From positions 1-34,975 of IMG/VR virus record IMGVR_UViG_3300031974_001290: a stretch of DNA of 34,975 nt; one strand, given 5' to 3'. The notes beneath the pieces were generated by a model that was not told where the DNA came from, did not search any database, and worked only from the letters and a program-made list of their open reading frames with translations. Positions 1-10,600 of this stretch are shown one piece after another. The position numbers and the translations under genes are program-made. The DNA comes from a virus. Each line of letters starts with the position of its first letter. Position 1 is the first letter of the stretch.

Positions 1-2
1 AC

Positions 3-281
3 ATTACTTCTATGATTAAAGACGGAGATACAGCTGTTCAGATAGTTCCAATGATTAAAGAGTATTTAGAAATCAATGTTCGTAATGATGAGTTATTAGT
101 AAAGTTAGCTAACATTGTTCAGAAAATTATTTCTGCAGAAAGTAAGGGTGAAGCAGAAAGTGAATTTGGTTTATCTGAAATAGAAAAACAAGATATTATG
201 AACACTATATTAGAACACGATACAAAAGATTTGCAAGAAACATCTGATAAAATTAGAAAAGATATAGAATCTAAACAATAA
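3..281 (+). CDS. Small acidic helical protein, 5' end cut by window edge
   Basis: The frame is open from the first bases of the window and ends 1 base before the next gene. The first Met is at position 12, but no ribosome-binding site is visible in the few bases before it and the frame stays open upstream, so the gene probably begins outside the window. The visible 89 residues are charged and predicted helical by eye, rich in Glu, Lys and Ile, with no Cys and no membrane segment. I do not recognise the family. Its place directly before a gp5-like hub gene and the baseplate wedge genes suggests a virion-assembly role such as a chaperone or a small tail component, but that is inference from context only. 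Confidence 0.6.
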   Translation: MTSMIKDGDTAVQIVPMIKEYLEINVRNDELLVKLANIVQKIISAESKGEAESEFGLSEIEKQDIMNTILEHDTKDLQETSDKIRKDIESKQ

Positions 282-282
282 A

Positions 283-1539
283 ATGGCCGAAAGAAGAAAA
301 ACCAAATCATCAAACATAACAAGTTTTGGTAATTCACAAGTTCAAAGAATTCACTCTGATATTCATAGAATAATGGATTCAAGAGAATATGATTTTTATG
401 AACTTGAACCACTAGAAGTAAAAGAAGTTTTACTAGATAAAAATAAACTTCCAAAAAAATCTAATGGAAAACCAAACTACAAATATTACGGAGCTATAAA
501 AGGAAGTTGGTGTAACAATAAAGACCAACAAATTTTAGGTGATGGTGTCCACATACTGCCAATAGATACACAAATAAAAAGATATCCTGTTGTTGGTGAA
601 AATGTTGTATGTGTAAATTATTTTGGACAAACTTATTATAGTGATATTATCAATATAAAAAACAATCCAAACAATAATATTAAAACAGGACTAAGTGATA
701 GAAACAACACAAAAATTTCTATACAAACAACAGATGAAGATTTTAGATATCAAAGAAACATAGAAGCTAATCGTGGTGATTTAGTTTTAACTGGTAGATA
801 TGCTAGTTCTATAAAAATTGGTGAAAACGATTTAGTTCCAAGTGTTCAAATAGTAGCCGGACACAACACCGAAGAACTTGAAGTAAATGAACCAGTAAAA
901 CACGATTTAGAAAAAGATGAAGCTTCAATATATGTTCAAGGTAGAGGTAGTAGTCAAGAAATAAAAAATCCAAATCCAGATTTAAGTGATATTTATACTA
1001 AAGGTTCAGTAATTGTATTGGATGCTGATTATATTGTTTTAAACGCCAAACAAGTTCTTAGACAACAATCAGGAGAACTTAATGAAGTTATTGGTAAAAA
1101 TGTTGAAATAAAACACAATCAAAAAGACGGAACAATATTTACTGGTGAAACCAAAAAGATTTTAGATAATTTAAGAAATGGTCCTGTTGTAGCTATTAAA
1201 AATGAAATTCAAAGGTGTATTGAAGAAATTAAAAAACTTGGTAATGTTCCACAAAGAGAATTTGAAGAACTAAGACAATTACAACAAAAGTTAAACAATA
1301 TAAAAATTGACCCAAGTAAAACTTTAAGTCAAGTAACAAATTTAAATCCTACACTTAAAAACAAAGAGTTTATAAAATTAGAAAATGAATATAAAGAAGC
1401 TCAAGTAGGATTAGAAAAAGCAACACCGAACATTGCAACAGACCCAGTTGGTTTTGCAGTAGCACTTGGTAAACTTACAAAAGTAATTAGTAAATTTGCA
1501 AGAGGAGATTTTTTAAGGTTTGATATTATAACAGATTAG
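283..1539 (+). CDS. Baseplate hub/spike protein, gp5-like OB-fold (no lysozyme domain)
   Basis: The 418-aa product has, at about residues 45-125, a beta-rich stretch with short motifs (YYGAIKG, LGDGVHILPIDTQIKRYPVV, GENVVCVNYFG) typical of the OB-fold domain of T4-like gp5 and related hub proteins. A second stretch at 165-180 (GDLVLTGRYASSIKIG) is a pattern I associate with marine T4-like phage gp5 homologues. Residues 235-256 (GSVIVLDADYIVLNA) look like the start of a beta-repeat spike part, and the C-terminal 150 residues are charged and helical. T4 gp5 is about 575 aa and carries an internal lysozyme; no lysozyme domain is visible here, so peptidoglycan digestion must be done elsewhere. 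It is followed by gp25 and gp6, which supports a baseplate role. The assignment to gp5 rests on motif resemblance and context. Confidence 0.6.
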   Translation: MAERRKTKSSNITSFGNSQVQRIHSDIHRIMDSREYDFYELEPLEVKEVLLDKNKLPKKSNGKPNYKYYGAIKGSWCNNKDQQILGDGVHILPIDTQIKRYPVVGENVVCVNYFGQTYYSDIINIKNNPNNNIKTGLSDRNNTKISIQTTDEDFRYQRNIEANRGDLVLTGRYASSIKIGENDLVPSVQIVAGHNTEELEVNEPVKHDLEKDEASIYVQGRGSSQEIKNPNPDLSDIYTKGSVIVLDADYIVLNAKQVLRQQSGELNEVIGKNVEIKHNQKDGTIFTGETKKILDNLRNGPVVAIKNEIQRCIEEIKKLGNVPQREFEELRQLQQKLNNIKIDPSKTLSQVTNLNPTLKNKEFIKLENEYKEAQVGLEKATPNIATDPVGFAVALGKLTKVISKFARGDFLRFDIITD

Positions 1540-1547
1540 GAGTAAAA

Positions 1548-1976
1548 ATGAAATCGAATAAATTAGTATCATTAATAAAAGAAGTTGTCAAACAAGAGGT
1601 TAAAAAACAGATAACCGATATACTTATTAGTGAAACAAATATTCCCAAAGAAACCCCAGTAGTTAAGAAGAAAAAAGTTAAAGAACAGAAGTTTACAGAC
1701 AATTCAGTTCTTAATAAAATTCTAAACGAAACTGCTCAACAAAAAGAAGAATACCCAACATTAGGCGGGGGAACTTTTGATTCAAGTCGCATGACCGAGA
1801 TGTTAGGATACGGCAGTGGTTTAGGGAATAAAGAAGTTAAACGAGAAGTAGCGGCCGCAAGCACATTACAAAGTGCCGGTATGAATCCAGATGACGCTCC
1901 AGAGCACTTAAAGAACGCTTTGACAAGAGACTATTCTGGTTTAATAAAAGCTATTGATAAGAAAAAAGGTAAATAA
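1548..1976 (+). CDS. Small Lys-rich protein in baseplate operon, function unknown
   Basis: The 142-aa protein has a helical N-terminus (residues 1-30, VVKQEVKKQITDIL), a Lys-rich hinge around 40-50 (KKKKVKEQK) and a Gly-rich middle (LGGGTFDSSRMTEMLGYGSG). It starts at an ATG with a good Shine-Dalgarno AGGAG five bases upstream, and the stop codon of the gene before lies inside that SD (TAGGAG). The end overlaps the gp25 start by one base. I do not recognise a family. Tight linkage between hub and wedge genes suggests a virion component or assembly factor, which is inference. Confidence 0.75.
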   Translation: MKSNKLVSLIKEVVKQEVKKQITDILISETNIPKETPVVKKKKVKEQKFTDNSVLNKILNETAQQKEEYPTLGGGTFDSSRMTEMLGYGSGLGNKEVKREVAAASTLQSAGMNPDDAPEHLKNALTRDYSGLIKAIDKKKGK

Positions 1977-2422
1977 TGGCAAGTGCAAGAGAAAATGATT
2001 TAAACCCAGATATTCGTATCGGTTTAAAACTGCCTTTCAACAGAGGAAAATCAGGTTTATTTCCACAAACGGAAACAACATTAGAACAAGCTGGTTCTAA
2101 TATAAAAAACCTTTTATTAACTGCTAAAGGTGAACGAATAATGCAACCTAACTTCGGCTCTCGTTTAAGAGATTTATTATTTGAACAATACACAGAAGAT
2201 TTAACTGAAAGAATAAAACAAGAAATACAAGAAGCAATGTCTACTTGGTTACCATACATTGATATAGCAAAAGTTGATGTGATTCAAAACGAAACTAATC
2301 CAACAGAAACAAAAGTAGATATTGATTTTTCTTTAAATTATGAACCAAATAGATTTAATTCTATCACATTAAATTTTGACACTACATCAGAGTCAACAAC
2401 AACTAGTGGTGGAACATATTAG
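1976..2422 (+). CDS. 25: Baseplate wedge subunit, gp25-like
   Basis: The 148-aa protein is a gp25/GPW-type baseplate wedge subunit (T4 gp25 is 132 aa). The diagnostic segment is at about residues 38-72: an N-terminal helix (TTLEQAGSNIKNLLLTAKGE) leads into RIMQPNFGSRLRDLLFEQ, matching the family pattern in which the chain is aligned with preceding structural data as 'GER..P.FG..L...LFE'. A second helix with TERIKQEIQEAMSTWLPYI and a beta edge (VDIDFSL) follow. gp25 joins the sheath initiator position at the baseplate, bridging wedge and tail tube/sheath in T4-like and other contractile systems. The gene directly precedes the gp6 homologue, the usual gp25-gp6 pairing. A Ser/Thr-rich C-terminal tail is extra compared with T4. 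Confidence 0.92.
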   Translation: MASARENDLNPDIRIGLKLPFNRGKSGLFPQTETTLEQAGSNIKNLLLTAKGERIMQPNFGSRLRDLLFEQYTEDLTERIKQEIQEAMSTWLPYIDIAKVDVIQNETNPTETKVDIDFSLNYEPNRFNSITLNFDTTSESTTTSGGTY

Positions 2423-2431
2423 GAGTAAGTA

Positions 2432-4399
2432 ATGGCATACAGAAGTAATAAAACTGGAAAAGTAAATAAAGAAGTGAGGTATTTAAATAAAGACTTCTCT
2501 CAAATTAGAAATAACTTGATTGAGTTTTCAAAACAATATTATCCAAACACTTACAAAGATTTTAACGAATCATCACCTGGTATGATGTTTATTGAAATGG
2601 CATCTTATGTTGGTGATGTTATGTCATATTATGTTGATTCACAATTCAAAGAATCTTTATTAGGATATTCAGAAGAATTAAGAACACTTTATGCAATGGC
2701 TCAAACATTTGGATATAAACCAAGATTGACAGCTCCTTCACAAGTAACACTAGATATATTTCAATTAGTTCCAGCAAAAGGAACAGCATCTAGTATAGAA
2801 CCTGATTATGATTATGCATTAAATATTCCAGTAGGAGCTCGTGTTGAAACATCAGACGGAGTAACTTTCAGAACAATACAAGGTTGTGATTTTAGATACA
2901 ACAACACAACTTCTTCACCAAGAGTTACTACGGTATTTGAAACCGATAGTAATGATTCACCAACATTTTATTTGTTAAAAAAACAAGTTCAAGCACAAAG
3001 TGGTGCTATTACAAGTGAAGATTTTACTTTTACAGGTGCTAAAAAATATTCAAGAATTAAATTATCAAACACTAATATTATAGACATCATAAGTGTAGTA
3101 GATTCAGACGGAAACAATTGGAACGAAGTTGATTCTTTAGCACAAGATACAGTATTTGATGAAGTAGAAAATAATTCAAACAATGACCCAGGATTAGCAC
3201 AATACTCAGATGATGTTCCTTATCTATTAAAATTAAAAAGAGTATCAAGAAGATTTACAACTTACAGAAGACCAGATGGAAAAACAGAATTACGATTTGG
3301 AGCCGGAGTTAGTGATAATGCAGATGAAGACATTATACCAAATCCCGATAATGTTGGTTCTAATCTACCAGATAGTCCTTCAAAAATTTATGAAACATTT
3401 GACCCAAGTAATTTTTTAAAAACAAAAACTTACGGGTTAGCACCTTCCAACACAACACTATCAATTACTTATCAATATGGTGGTGGTATTCAAGACAATG
3501 TTGGTGTTGATGAAATCAATAAGATTGCTGGTATCACATTAGAAATAGACTCTACTAACTTAAGTCAATCAACATTAGACACCGTAAAACAATCAGTTAG
3601 AATTTCTAATCCAGAAGCATCGTCAGGTGGTCTTGGTGCAGAAAGTGTTGATGAGTTGAGAGAAAATATTAAAGCTTATTTCCAAGCTCAAGGTAGAGCA
3701 GTTACTAAAGAAGATTATATCATTAGAACTTATGCATTACCTGACAAATATGGTAACATCGCAAAAGCTTATATAGTTCAAGATGACCAACTAAGTGGAA
3801 CACCACAATCAAGTTATCAAATAACACAAGAAGATGTTGGTAAACAACTTTCAGAAATACAAAACAGAATACCTAATCCATTAGCGTTAAACCTATATGT
3901 ATTGGGATATAACTCTAATAGAAAGTTATCACTTGTAAATGATGCAGTAAAACAAAATTTAAAAACTTACTTAACAAGATTTAGACCAATTACTGACGCA
4001 GTAAATATTAAAAACGGATACATAATTAACATAGGTGTTCAATATAAAATTATTACTAAATCAAACTTCTCACAAGAACAAGTTCTTGGTTTAGCAAACG
4101 AAAGAGTATCAGAATTTTTTAATATTGATAATTGGCAAATAAATCAACCAATAGTATTAAGTGATTTAGGATATGAAATATCATTAGTAGATGGTGTAGC
4201 TTCAGTAACTGATATTAAAATAGTAAATAAATTTGAAACATCAGAAGGATATAGTGGTAATGGATATGATGTTGATACAGCCCTAAAAAATGGGATTCTA
4301 TATCCATCATTAGACCCAAGTATATTTGAACTTAAGTTTCCACTAAAAGATATTCGTGGGGAAGTCGTTGGAACAAACACTAATCAAGGAGGATACTAA
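2432..4399 (+). CDS. 6: Baseplate wedge protein gp6, Baseplate J-like
   Basis: The 655-aa protein matches the length of T4 gp6 (about 660 aa). The N-terminus (FSQIRNNLIEFSKQYYPNTY, then NESSPGMMFIEMASYVGDVM) is the classic gp6/Baseplate J opening, in which wedge proteins dimerise to form the iris around the hub. Further family-like stretches are QYGGGIQDNVG near residue 350, NPEASSGGLGAESVDELREN near 390-410, and AVTKEDYIIRTYALPDKYG near 425-445, the conserved Baseplate J core. The start has an AGGAG SD whose first bases form the stop of the gp25 gene. The gene follows gp25 directly, as in many contractile tail loci. Confidence 0.93.
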   Translation: MAYRSNKTGKVNKEVRYLNKDFSQIRNNLIEFSKQYYPNTYKDFNESSPGMMFIEMASYVGDVMSYYVDSQFKESLLGYSEELRTLYAMAQTFGYKPRLTAPSQVTLDIFQLVPAKGTASSIEPDYDYALNIPVGARVETSDGVTFRTIQGCDFRYNNTTSSPRVTTVFETDSNDSPTFYLLKKQVQAQSGAITSEDFTFTGAKKYSRIKLSNTNIIDIISVVDSDGNNWNEVDSLAQDTVFDEVENNSNNDPGLAQYSDDVPYLLKLKRVSRRFTTYRRPDGKTELRFGAGVSDNADEDIIPNPDNVGSNLPDSPSKIYETFDPSNFLKTKTYGLAPSNTTLSITYQYGGGIQDNVGVDEINKIAGITLEIDSTNLSQSTLDTVKQSVRISNPEASSGGLGAESVDELRENIKAYFQAQGRAVTKEDYIIRTYALPDKYGNIAKAYIVQDDQLSGTPQSSYQITQEDVGKQLSEIQNRIPNPLALNLYVLGYNSNRKLSLVNDAVKQNLKTYLTRFRPITDAVNIKNGYIINIGVQYKIITKSNFSQEQVLGLANERVSEFFNIDNWQINQPIVLSDLGYEISLVDGVASVTDIKIVNKFETSEGYSGNGYDVDTALKNGILYPSLDPSIFELKFPLKDIRGEVVGTNTNQGGY

Positions 4400-4401
4400 T
4401 A

Positions 4402-5502
4402 ATGCATTTCTTTTCATTTGCAGAAAAAGATTCAACACTATACGAAGGTAGTGCTACTCAAAGTAGAAATACTGGGTTAGATGAAATATTAGAAGTTCGT
4501 AAAGATATGAACGCCGATGGTTCGGTTGTAAATGTTTCAAGAGCTTTAATAAAGTTTGATTTAGCAGATATATCGTCATCAATTGTAGCAGGAATTATTC
4601 CTGAAAATGCAAGATATTATTTAAATTTATATGACGCTAACTCAAAAGAATTAACAACAAGTCAATCATTATTTGCTTATCCAGTAAGTCAGTCTTGGGT
4701 TCAAGGTGATGGTAGATTCTTCGACCAACCAGCAACTACTGATGGTTGTTCTTGGAGATATCGTGACGGAGAAACAACTGGAACACAATGGGTTAGTGGT
4801 TCAAACAATACTGGTGGAACTTGGTTTAATCAGTATGAAGCATCACAATCGTTTAATCACGAAACAACTGATATGAGAATGGATGTAACTGACATCACTA
4901 AACTATGGTTAAGTGGTTCTATAGCAAACGAAGGATTTATGGTAAAACGCTCTGGTAGTGTAGGTAATACATCATCTTCATTAGACGAGGGAAGTACGAA
5001 TAGACTTGGACATTTTGCATTCTTTTCAAGAGACACACATACAATTTATCCACCAAAGTTAGAAGTAGAATATGATGATTCAGTATTTAATACTGGTTCA
5101 CTATCTACATTGGACGCAGATGATATTGATGAAGTTATGGTTTATATGTCAGGTTTAAGAGAAGAATATAAAGAAAAATCAAAAGTTAAATTTAGAGTAT
5201 ATGGTCGTGAAAGATTTCCAACAAGAACTTATTCAACAAGTTCACAAAATTTAACTGTGAAATTTATTCCAAGCCAAAGTCAATATTCAGTTAGAGATGC
5301 TTTGACAGAAGATGTTATTATTCCATTTTCAACAGGTTCTTACTTAAGTTGTGATGGAACTGGAAACTTTTTCAGATTAGATTTAAACGCATTTCAACCA
5401 GAAAGACATTATCGTTTTCTTTACAAGGTAGTTAGTGGTAGTGGAAACACAAGAGTAGAACATATTGTAGACAATGACCACATATTTAAAGTAACGAGGT
5501 AA
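4402..5502 (+). CDS. DNRLRE/CBM-like beta-sandwich structural protein
   Basis: The 366-aa product shows the pattern of DNRLRE-type beta-sandwich domains over residues 1-225: an opening with DSTLYEGSATQSRNTGLDEIL, then SRALIKFDLADI, a strand with ARYYLNLYDA, a Trp-rich middle (VSQSWVQGDGR, CSWRYRDG, TQWVSG, GTWFNQYE), then MDVTDITKLWLSG with NEGFMVKR, and FFSRDTHTIYPPKLEVEY at the end. These domains occur in secreted proteins and bind or stack on carbohydrate in some members. The second half (about 230-366) is a different beta-rich domain (KVKFRVYGRERFPTRTYST). The start has a strong SD (AAGGAGG). Position right after gp6 suggests it decorates the baseplate, possibly for receptor contact; that role is inferred. 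Confidence 0.65.
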   Translation: MHFFSFAEKDSTLYEGSATQSRNTGLDEILEVRKDMNADGSVVNVSRALIKFDLADISSSIVAGIIPENARYYLNLYDANSKELTTSQSLFAYPVSQSWVQGDGRFFDQPATTDGCSWRYRDGETTGTQWVSGSNNTGGTWFNQYEASQSFNHETTDMRMDVTDITKLWLSGSIANEGFMVKRSGSVGNTSSSLDEGSTNRLGHFAFFSRDTHTIYPPKLEVEYDDSVFNTGSLSTLDADDIDEVMVYMSGLREEYKEKSKVKFRVYGRERFPTRTYSTSSQNLTVKFIPSQSQYSVRDALTEDVIIPFSTGSYLSCDGTGNFFRLDLNAFQPERHYRFLYKVVSGSGNTRVEHIVDNDHIFKVTR

Positions 5503-5506
5503 ACAA

Positions 5507-6256
5507 GTGCCTTACACACGAGAAGAATTAGAAAACTATCAATGGTATCAAGATAGAAAAAAAGCCAGACAAGATGAATATAATTTATATCTTGATGAAG
5601 CTCAACAAGACCAAATTGATAATGAAATAAGAAATCATATAATTGACGAAAACGGGACTTTGTTAAGTTTCGAAAATATTAATGATGAAGTTAGATTAAA
5701 AGAACCATTTAAAAGAGCTGGATTAGATAGAGAAGACCAATATATTATCAAACCAAATCAATATCCAGTTTATTCATCTGGTGAAAAATTTAATTTAACA
5801 ATTGATACAAGAATAGATGAGTTAGTAAATCAACCAACATCATTACCTACCATTAGATTAGCTAATCAACCACAAGACAATGTATTAGAACCAAGATTAT
5901 TTCAAAATGTAGATAATGATGGAACAATAGTAACACCAACACTATTAACACCATCAAGAAAAACTCCAGATGAAAGAACTAACGGATACACAATTGATTT
6001 AGTTAATGGTGATATAATAGCACCAAATGGTTGGAATGAAGTTTTAGTCAGTACCGACGAAGAGAAAATTGATAATTATTTACAAGTTTATTATTTAGAA
6101 AATAATGTTAGAAGACAATTTCCAACACAAGAAATTCTTAATTCTTATGTGGGAACACTTTTGTCTTCATACATTGAATTAGAAATTTTAGTAGTTGAAA
6201 GAGAAGATTTAGATTCTATTCCATTAGGTTCACCAATGATTTATAATGCAGGTTAA
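5507..6256 (+). CDS. Baseplate-operon structural protein, unknown (GTG start)
   Basis: The 249-aa product begins at a GTG preceded by a GAGG-type SD that overlaps the end of the gene before. Residues 1-60 are strongly charged and helical (REELENYQWYQDRKKARQDE), the rest is mixed beta with an IDLVNGDIIAPNGWNEV stretch near 160-180. There is no signal peptide or membrane segment. I do not recognise a family. Its fixed place among wedge and tail genes points to a virion component; a gp53-like or gp8-like wedge partner is conceivable, but no motif proves it. Confidence 0.75.
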   Translation: MPYTREELENYQWYQDRKKARQDEYNLYLDEAQQDQIDNEIRNHIIDENGTLLSFENINDEVRLKEPFKRAGLDREDQYIIKPNQYPVYSSGEKFNLTIDTRIDELVNQPTSLPTIRLANQPQDNVLEPRLFQNVDNDGTIVTPTLLTPSRKTPDERTNGYTIDLVNGDIIAPNGWNEVLVSTDEEKIDNYLQVYYLENNVRRQFPTQEILNSYVGTLLSSYIELEILVVEREDLDSIPLGSPMIYNAG

Positions 6257-6258
6257 TT

Positions 6259-7614
6259 ATGGCACACTTTTTAAATAAAAAATATAAAACAAATATATCA
6301 GATACAGATTATGATATAATTTCTCTTGGTAGAAAGACTACGCTTGGAAAAAAAGAAGGAACAGAATTTGGTAAATCATCAAGAGATTATATTGAAATGA
6401 ACATTTTTAACACCAACGGAACATTATTGGATTCTATAAGGCTTAATGAAATAAATAAATACATTGATAAAAGTGGTGAGTTTAAAATAAATCCAGGAAT
6501 AATAATGAGAAGAAATGGTTATTTTTCAGGAGATTATGAAATACAATTTAATTTTTTAAGAGAGGTAGCCGGAAGTAGTGAATCAGTTTTAGTAAATCAA
6601 AATAACGAAATTTATACTGGTGAGTATGATGTATTGATTGATGGTAGTGTTGTTGAAAGAACAACAGGAAAACCACTACGAGAAATAGACTATAAATACT
6701 ATGTTCACCAAATATCAAATAGTAAAAAGGAAATAAGATTAGCAACTTTACCGATAAAAAATGAAGAATATAAAAAACAATTCAATTCCCTAACAGAACA
6801 AGAAATTGTAACTTATGCTAATACAACTGAAGATATAGTAAACTTTGATAATCCAAATTCAAATTATTCAAATCAATTTACACTTGGAACTGATAGTTCT
6901 ATTCAATTAGACAATAGTATGATTGGTGGTAATTTTGTTATCAATGATGCGTTTGAAATTATGGATTTAGAATCTTTATCAGTAGAAAATGATGGATTCC
7001 AAATAACAATAGGTAATAAGGGAGCAAATACAAACTATGGGCCTGGTGGTGGAGCGTATATTAATCGTGGAGACCAAGAAGGGTCAAACGATATTAATTT
7101 TATAGATACTTTCAATGAATTAGGAATTGATTCGAGTCAAAGTAATAATGAAAAACTTAGAGATATAGCACTAGAAGTTAAAGAAGATAGTGGACTTAAA
7201 CTTTTTGACGGAGCTTTTATAATGGGTTATAAGACAGCTAATGTAGTTGGTTTTCCATTTAAAATAAATACAACAATATCAGATTTGGATAAAATAAAAT
7301 TTTTACAACCAGAACTTTTAGTTAAATTATATGGTATTGATTTAGTAAGTAATGATAAGTTTGTATCAGAGTCAAAACAAAAATTTAATGGTAATGGAAC
7401 AACAGGAACAATACCAATCCCAACTGACCACAAAAGATTTGGTGGACTATATAGTGTAGAATTTAATTTAAATTTTAACTTGAATAACACAAAAAGAGGA
7501 TTTACTATTTACAGACCAAACTTGTTTACAGTAATACCAGATTATAATGTATCAGAGGGTTCTGAAAACTTAAAATTTGCAGAACAATTTGTAAGACAAG
7601 GAATTAACTTCTAA
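6259..7614 (+). CDS. Baseplate/tail structural protein, unknown
   Basis: The 451-aa product has an N-terminal module (residues 35-165) with IIMRRNGYFSGDYEIQFNF followed by YKYYVHQISNSKKEIRLATL. This pairing, a 'gGY.SG.Y.i.fnF.R' strand then an 'isnsrkEiRL' strand, recurs in tail-fibre and baseplate proteins of marine T4-like phages as I know them. The middle has a Gly-rich loop (GPGGGAYINRGDQ) near residue 260, and the C-terminus is beta-rich (YSVEFNLNFNLNNTKRGFTI). The stop codon overlaps the next start by one base, with no SD for the next gene, so the two are probably translationally coupled. The specific role is unknown. Confidence 0.75.
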   Translation: MAHFLNKKYKTNISDTDYDIISLGRKTTLGKKEGTEFGKSSRDYIEMNIFNTNGTLLDSIRLNEINKYIDKSGEFKINPGIIMRRNGYFSGDYEIQFNFLREVAGSSESVLVNQNNEIYTGEYDVLIDGSVVERTTGKPLREIDYKYYVHQISNSKKEIRLATLPIKNEEYKKQFNSLTEQEIVTYANTTEDIVNFDNPNSNYSNQFTLGTDSSIQLDNSMIGGNFVINDAFEIMDLESLSVENDGFQITIGNKGANTNYGPGGGAYINRGDQEGSNDINFIDTFNELGIDSSQSNNEKLRDIALEVKEDSGLKLFDGAFIMGYKTANVVGFPFKINTTISDLDKIKFLQPELLVKLYGIDLVSNDKFVSESKQKFNGNGTTGTIPIPTDHKRFGGLYSVEFNLNFNLNNTKRGFTIYRPNLFTVIPDYNVSEGSENLKFAEQFVRQGINF

Positions 7615-10600
7615 TGCAACTTAAACTAACATATGGAGAAAATTTTTCAATTGTAAATGGATTACAAACATTTGTCGTTAGTGATTCAGTTAAAAAAGGA
7701 ACTATTGAAGTAGAAACAACCGAAAATGATTCTGGAATACAAATAACGAATTATCAATTTCTTCTTTCATACAATGGTCAAACTTTTCGTCCATCACCAC
7801 CAAGTAGTAATTCAAAACTAACACTAGACTTCGAGAATTATACTGGTAATTGGAATGTTGTAGCTAGAGTATTCACTAGAGAACAATCTGGACCAGATTC
7901 GACTGAAGAAGTGGTATATGAAATTCCTGGTAATTGGAAAGTTATTAATAGTAGTGGTGGAACTGGAACTGGTGGTGGAAGTACTGGTGGTAGTTCATCT
8001 ATCCCAAAAAAAATATATCAAAGATTTGTTTCAAAAATTACAAATGTAGATGTTGAACAAGGTATCATAACTACACAAGATGCTTTAAAAGATAAACTTG
8101 ATGATAATTTAAATCCAAAAACATATGACCAAAGTATTAATTGGGCTATTAAATATAATAATTTTGATTATAAAAAACTAAACACACTAATTGATTTTGG
8201 AAATAATCAAAAATCAGTAATTGTAAATTCACAAACTGATGTTGATAGTGTAAAAATAGCACCACACTCGGTAGTTTTAAAAACTTATGATGAAGTTCCA
8301 AATAATGTTCAAGTAAAACAAAATGTTCATATTGTTCAAGAAATGTCTGAACCAATTAGAGAAACTATAAGACTATATCCATTTGAAGATGCTGAATTAG
8401 GAGACCCTATACTAAGACAACCAACAGAACAATCGATAGACTATATTAACAATTCTAAAACAGGACAAAAAAGTTTAGAAGACATTTATACTAATAATAA
8501 TTTTTTATCAAGTTCTTTATTTAATGAATTACAAAGTGGTAGTAACTCAGTAAAAATAAATGTTGACTATAATGAATATAAAAACTTTTCAACATTTGGT
8601 TCGGTAGAAAAAAGACTACAAAACTTTAGAACAAAATTGCAACAATATGAAGCATACTCATTAGAAAGTGCATCTTTCGCAGTAAAAGCTACAACAACAT
8701 CATCAGTATATGATTCAGTAATAGCCAAAAATGAAGAATTAAAAAATGGTATTGTAAATAACTTTGACCATTACGAAAAGTATTTATTTTATGAAAGCTC
8801 ATCAGCCAATACAAGTTCATTTGGGTTAGAATTTGACACAAGTTGGCCAAAGACAAATTCTTCTAAACCATATACACTAGTAGATGTAACAGCATCAGCC
8901 GCTACAACTTGGTATAATAACAATATAACTTCCGCTTCTATCTATGACCAAAACAATCCAAATCGTTTAGTCAATTTAATTCCAGAGCACATTATAAGAG
9001 ATTCTGAAAATCAACCATTTTTAGATTTCTTAGATATGGTTGGACATTACTTTGACAACTTTTTAATTTACATTAAAGCATTTGAAGACACTTATGATAG
9101 ACGAGAAAAATTAACAGAAGGATTATCAAAAGATTTAGTTTGGACTATATCAGATGCATTCGGTTGGAAACAACCATCAGGTAAAGAACTAGTAGAACTA
9201 CATAGATACATAAAAGGATACCAATTAAGTGGTTCAGCAACTTCATCAACATATGAAGTTTACTCAACGGAATCAGAAAAAGATATTGAAAGAGAAATAT
9301 GGGGTCGTGTGTTATCGAGTATGCCTTATATTTTAAAAAGAAAAGGAACAAAAGAGTCAATTCAAGCTCTTGTTAATGCGTATGGTATTCCACCAACAAT
9401 ATTAAGAATTAATGAGTATGGTGGACCAGATGTAAAAGAATATCAACCAACATTTGATATTAGACAAAGATTCACAAGAGCGTTAGACTTTAAAAATAGT
9501 CAATATATTCAAACACAATGGAAAGAAGTATCGGGTAGTTTAAGAACACCAGATACTATTGAATTTAGATTTAGAGCCGCTTCAAGTTCTAATCAAGTAT
9601 TGGTAGCCAAAGACCAAAAATTTGCAGTTAGATTGATTGACGAAGGTTCAACAACAGACAATAAAGGTAAAGTAGAATTTTTATTATCAAGTTCTTTTGG
9701 GACTGAAAGTGTAACTTCATCTTTGTTCCCGGTATTTAACAATGAATTTTGGTCAGTAGGTATTACAAGAGAATTAAGTAGTGGATACGACCAAGAAGTA
9801 AAAAATGAATTTGAAACAACATCAAGTTTAAAATATAATTTATTTGTAAAACAATATGAATCTGGTAGAAGTAAAATTCTTTATGATTCATCAACTTCAA
9901 TGACACTAAGTGGTTCAACCACAGGAACAGGATTAACTTCATCACTACATAACGGACAATGGACTGCAAGTGGTGATATATTCTTTGGGTCAACTGGTTC
10001 ATTTGGTGATTTAGGTGGAGAGTTTACAGGTTCATTACAAGAGATAAGATACTTTAATGCACCACTAACAGAATCAGCATTTAACAATCACACAGCCGCT
10101 CCAAAAGCAATAAATGGTAATCACACATCAGCATCATTTACAGATTTAGTATTTAGATTGAGATTAGATGATAATAAAAATCTATCAACATCATCAGATT
10201 TAAGTAATATAGCACCAGACCAAAAATTATTTGCTAATTCAGACGGAGCGTTTGAATCTGGTAGTGCAGTTGGATTTACAGCAAATACATTTAGTAATGT
10301 AGAACAAGAAGAAAAATCTCTTACACCAAATATAGGATATAAACTATCAAATTCAAAAGTTCGTATAGAAAGAAATTGGATAAATAGTGGTTCTGGATTA
10401 TCGGTTGATTATAGAACAGAACAAAGTTCATATGATACAGCACCAATTGATTCAAATAAGGTCGGTGTGTTCTTCTCACCAACAGATGTTATTAACAGAG
10501 ATATAATTGAATCAGTAGCAGACATAGACATTGACAAAGAGATTGGAGACCCGAGAGATGAACAAGAATTATTTTATAGAGGTTTAAGAGAACTAGCCGA

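Noticed and set aside
119-454. Minus-strand ORF of 111 codons
   Set aside because: Lies over two plus-strand genes, is rich in Leu/Phe/Ser as expected for the complement of AT-rich coding sequence, and has no RBS.
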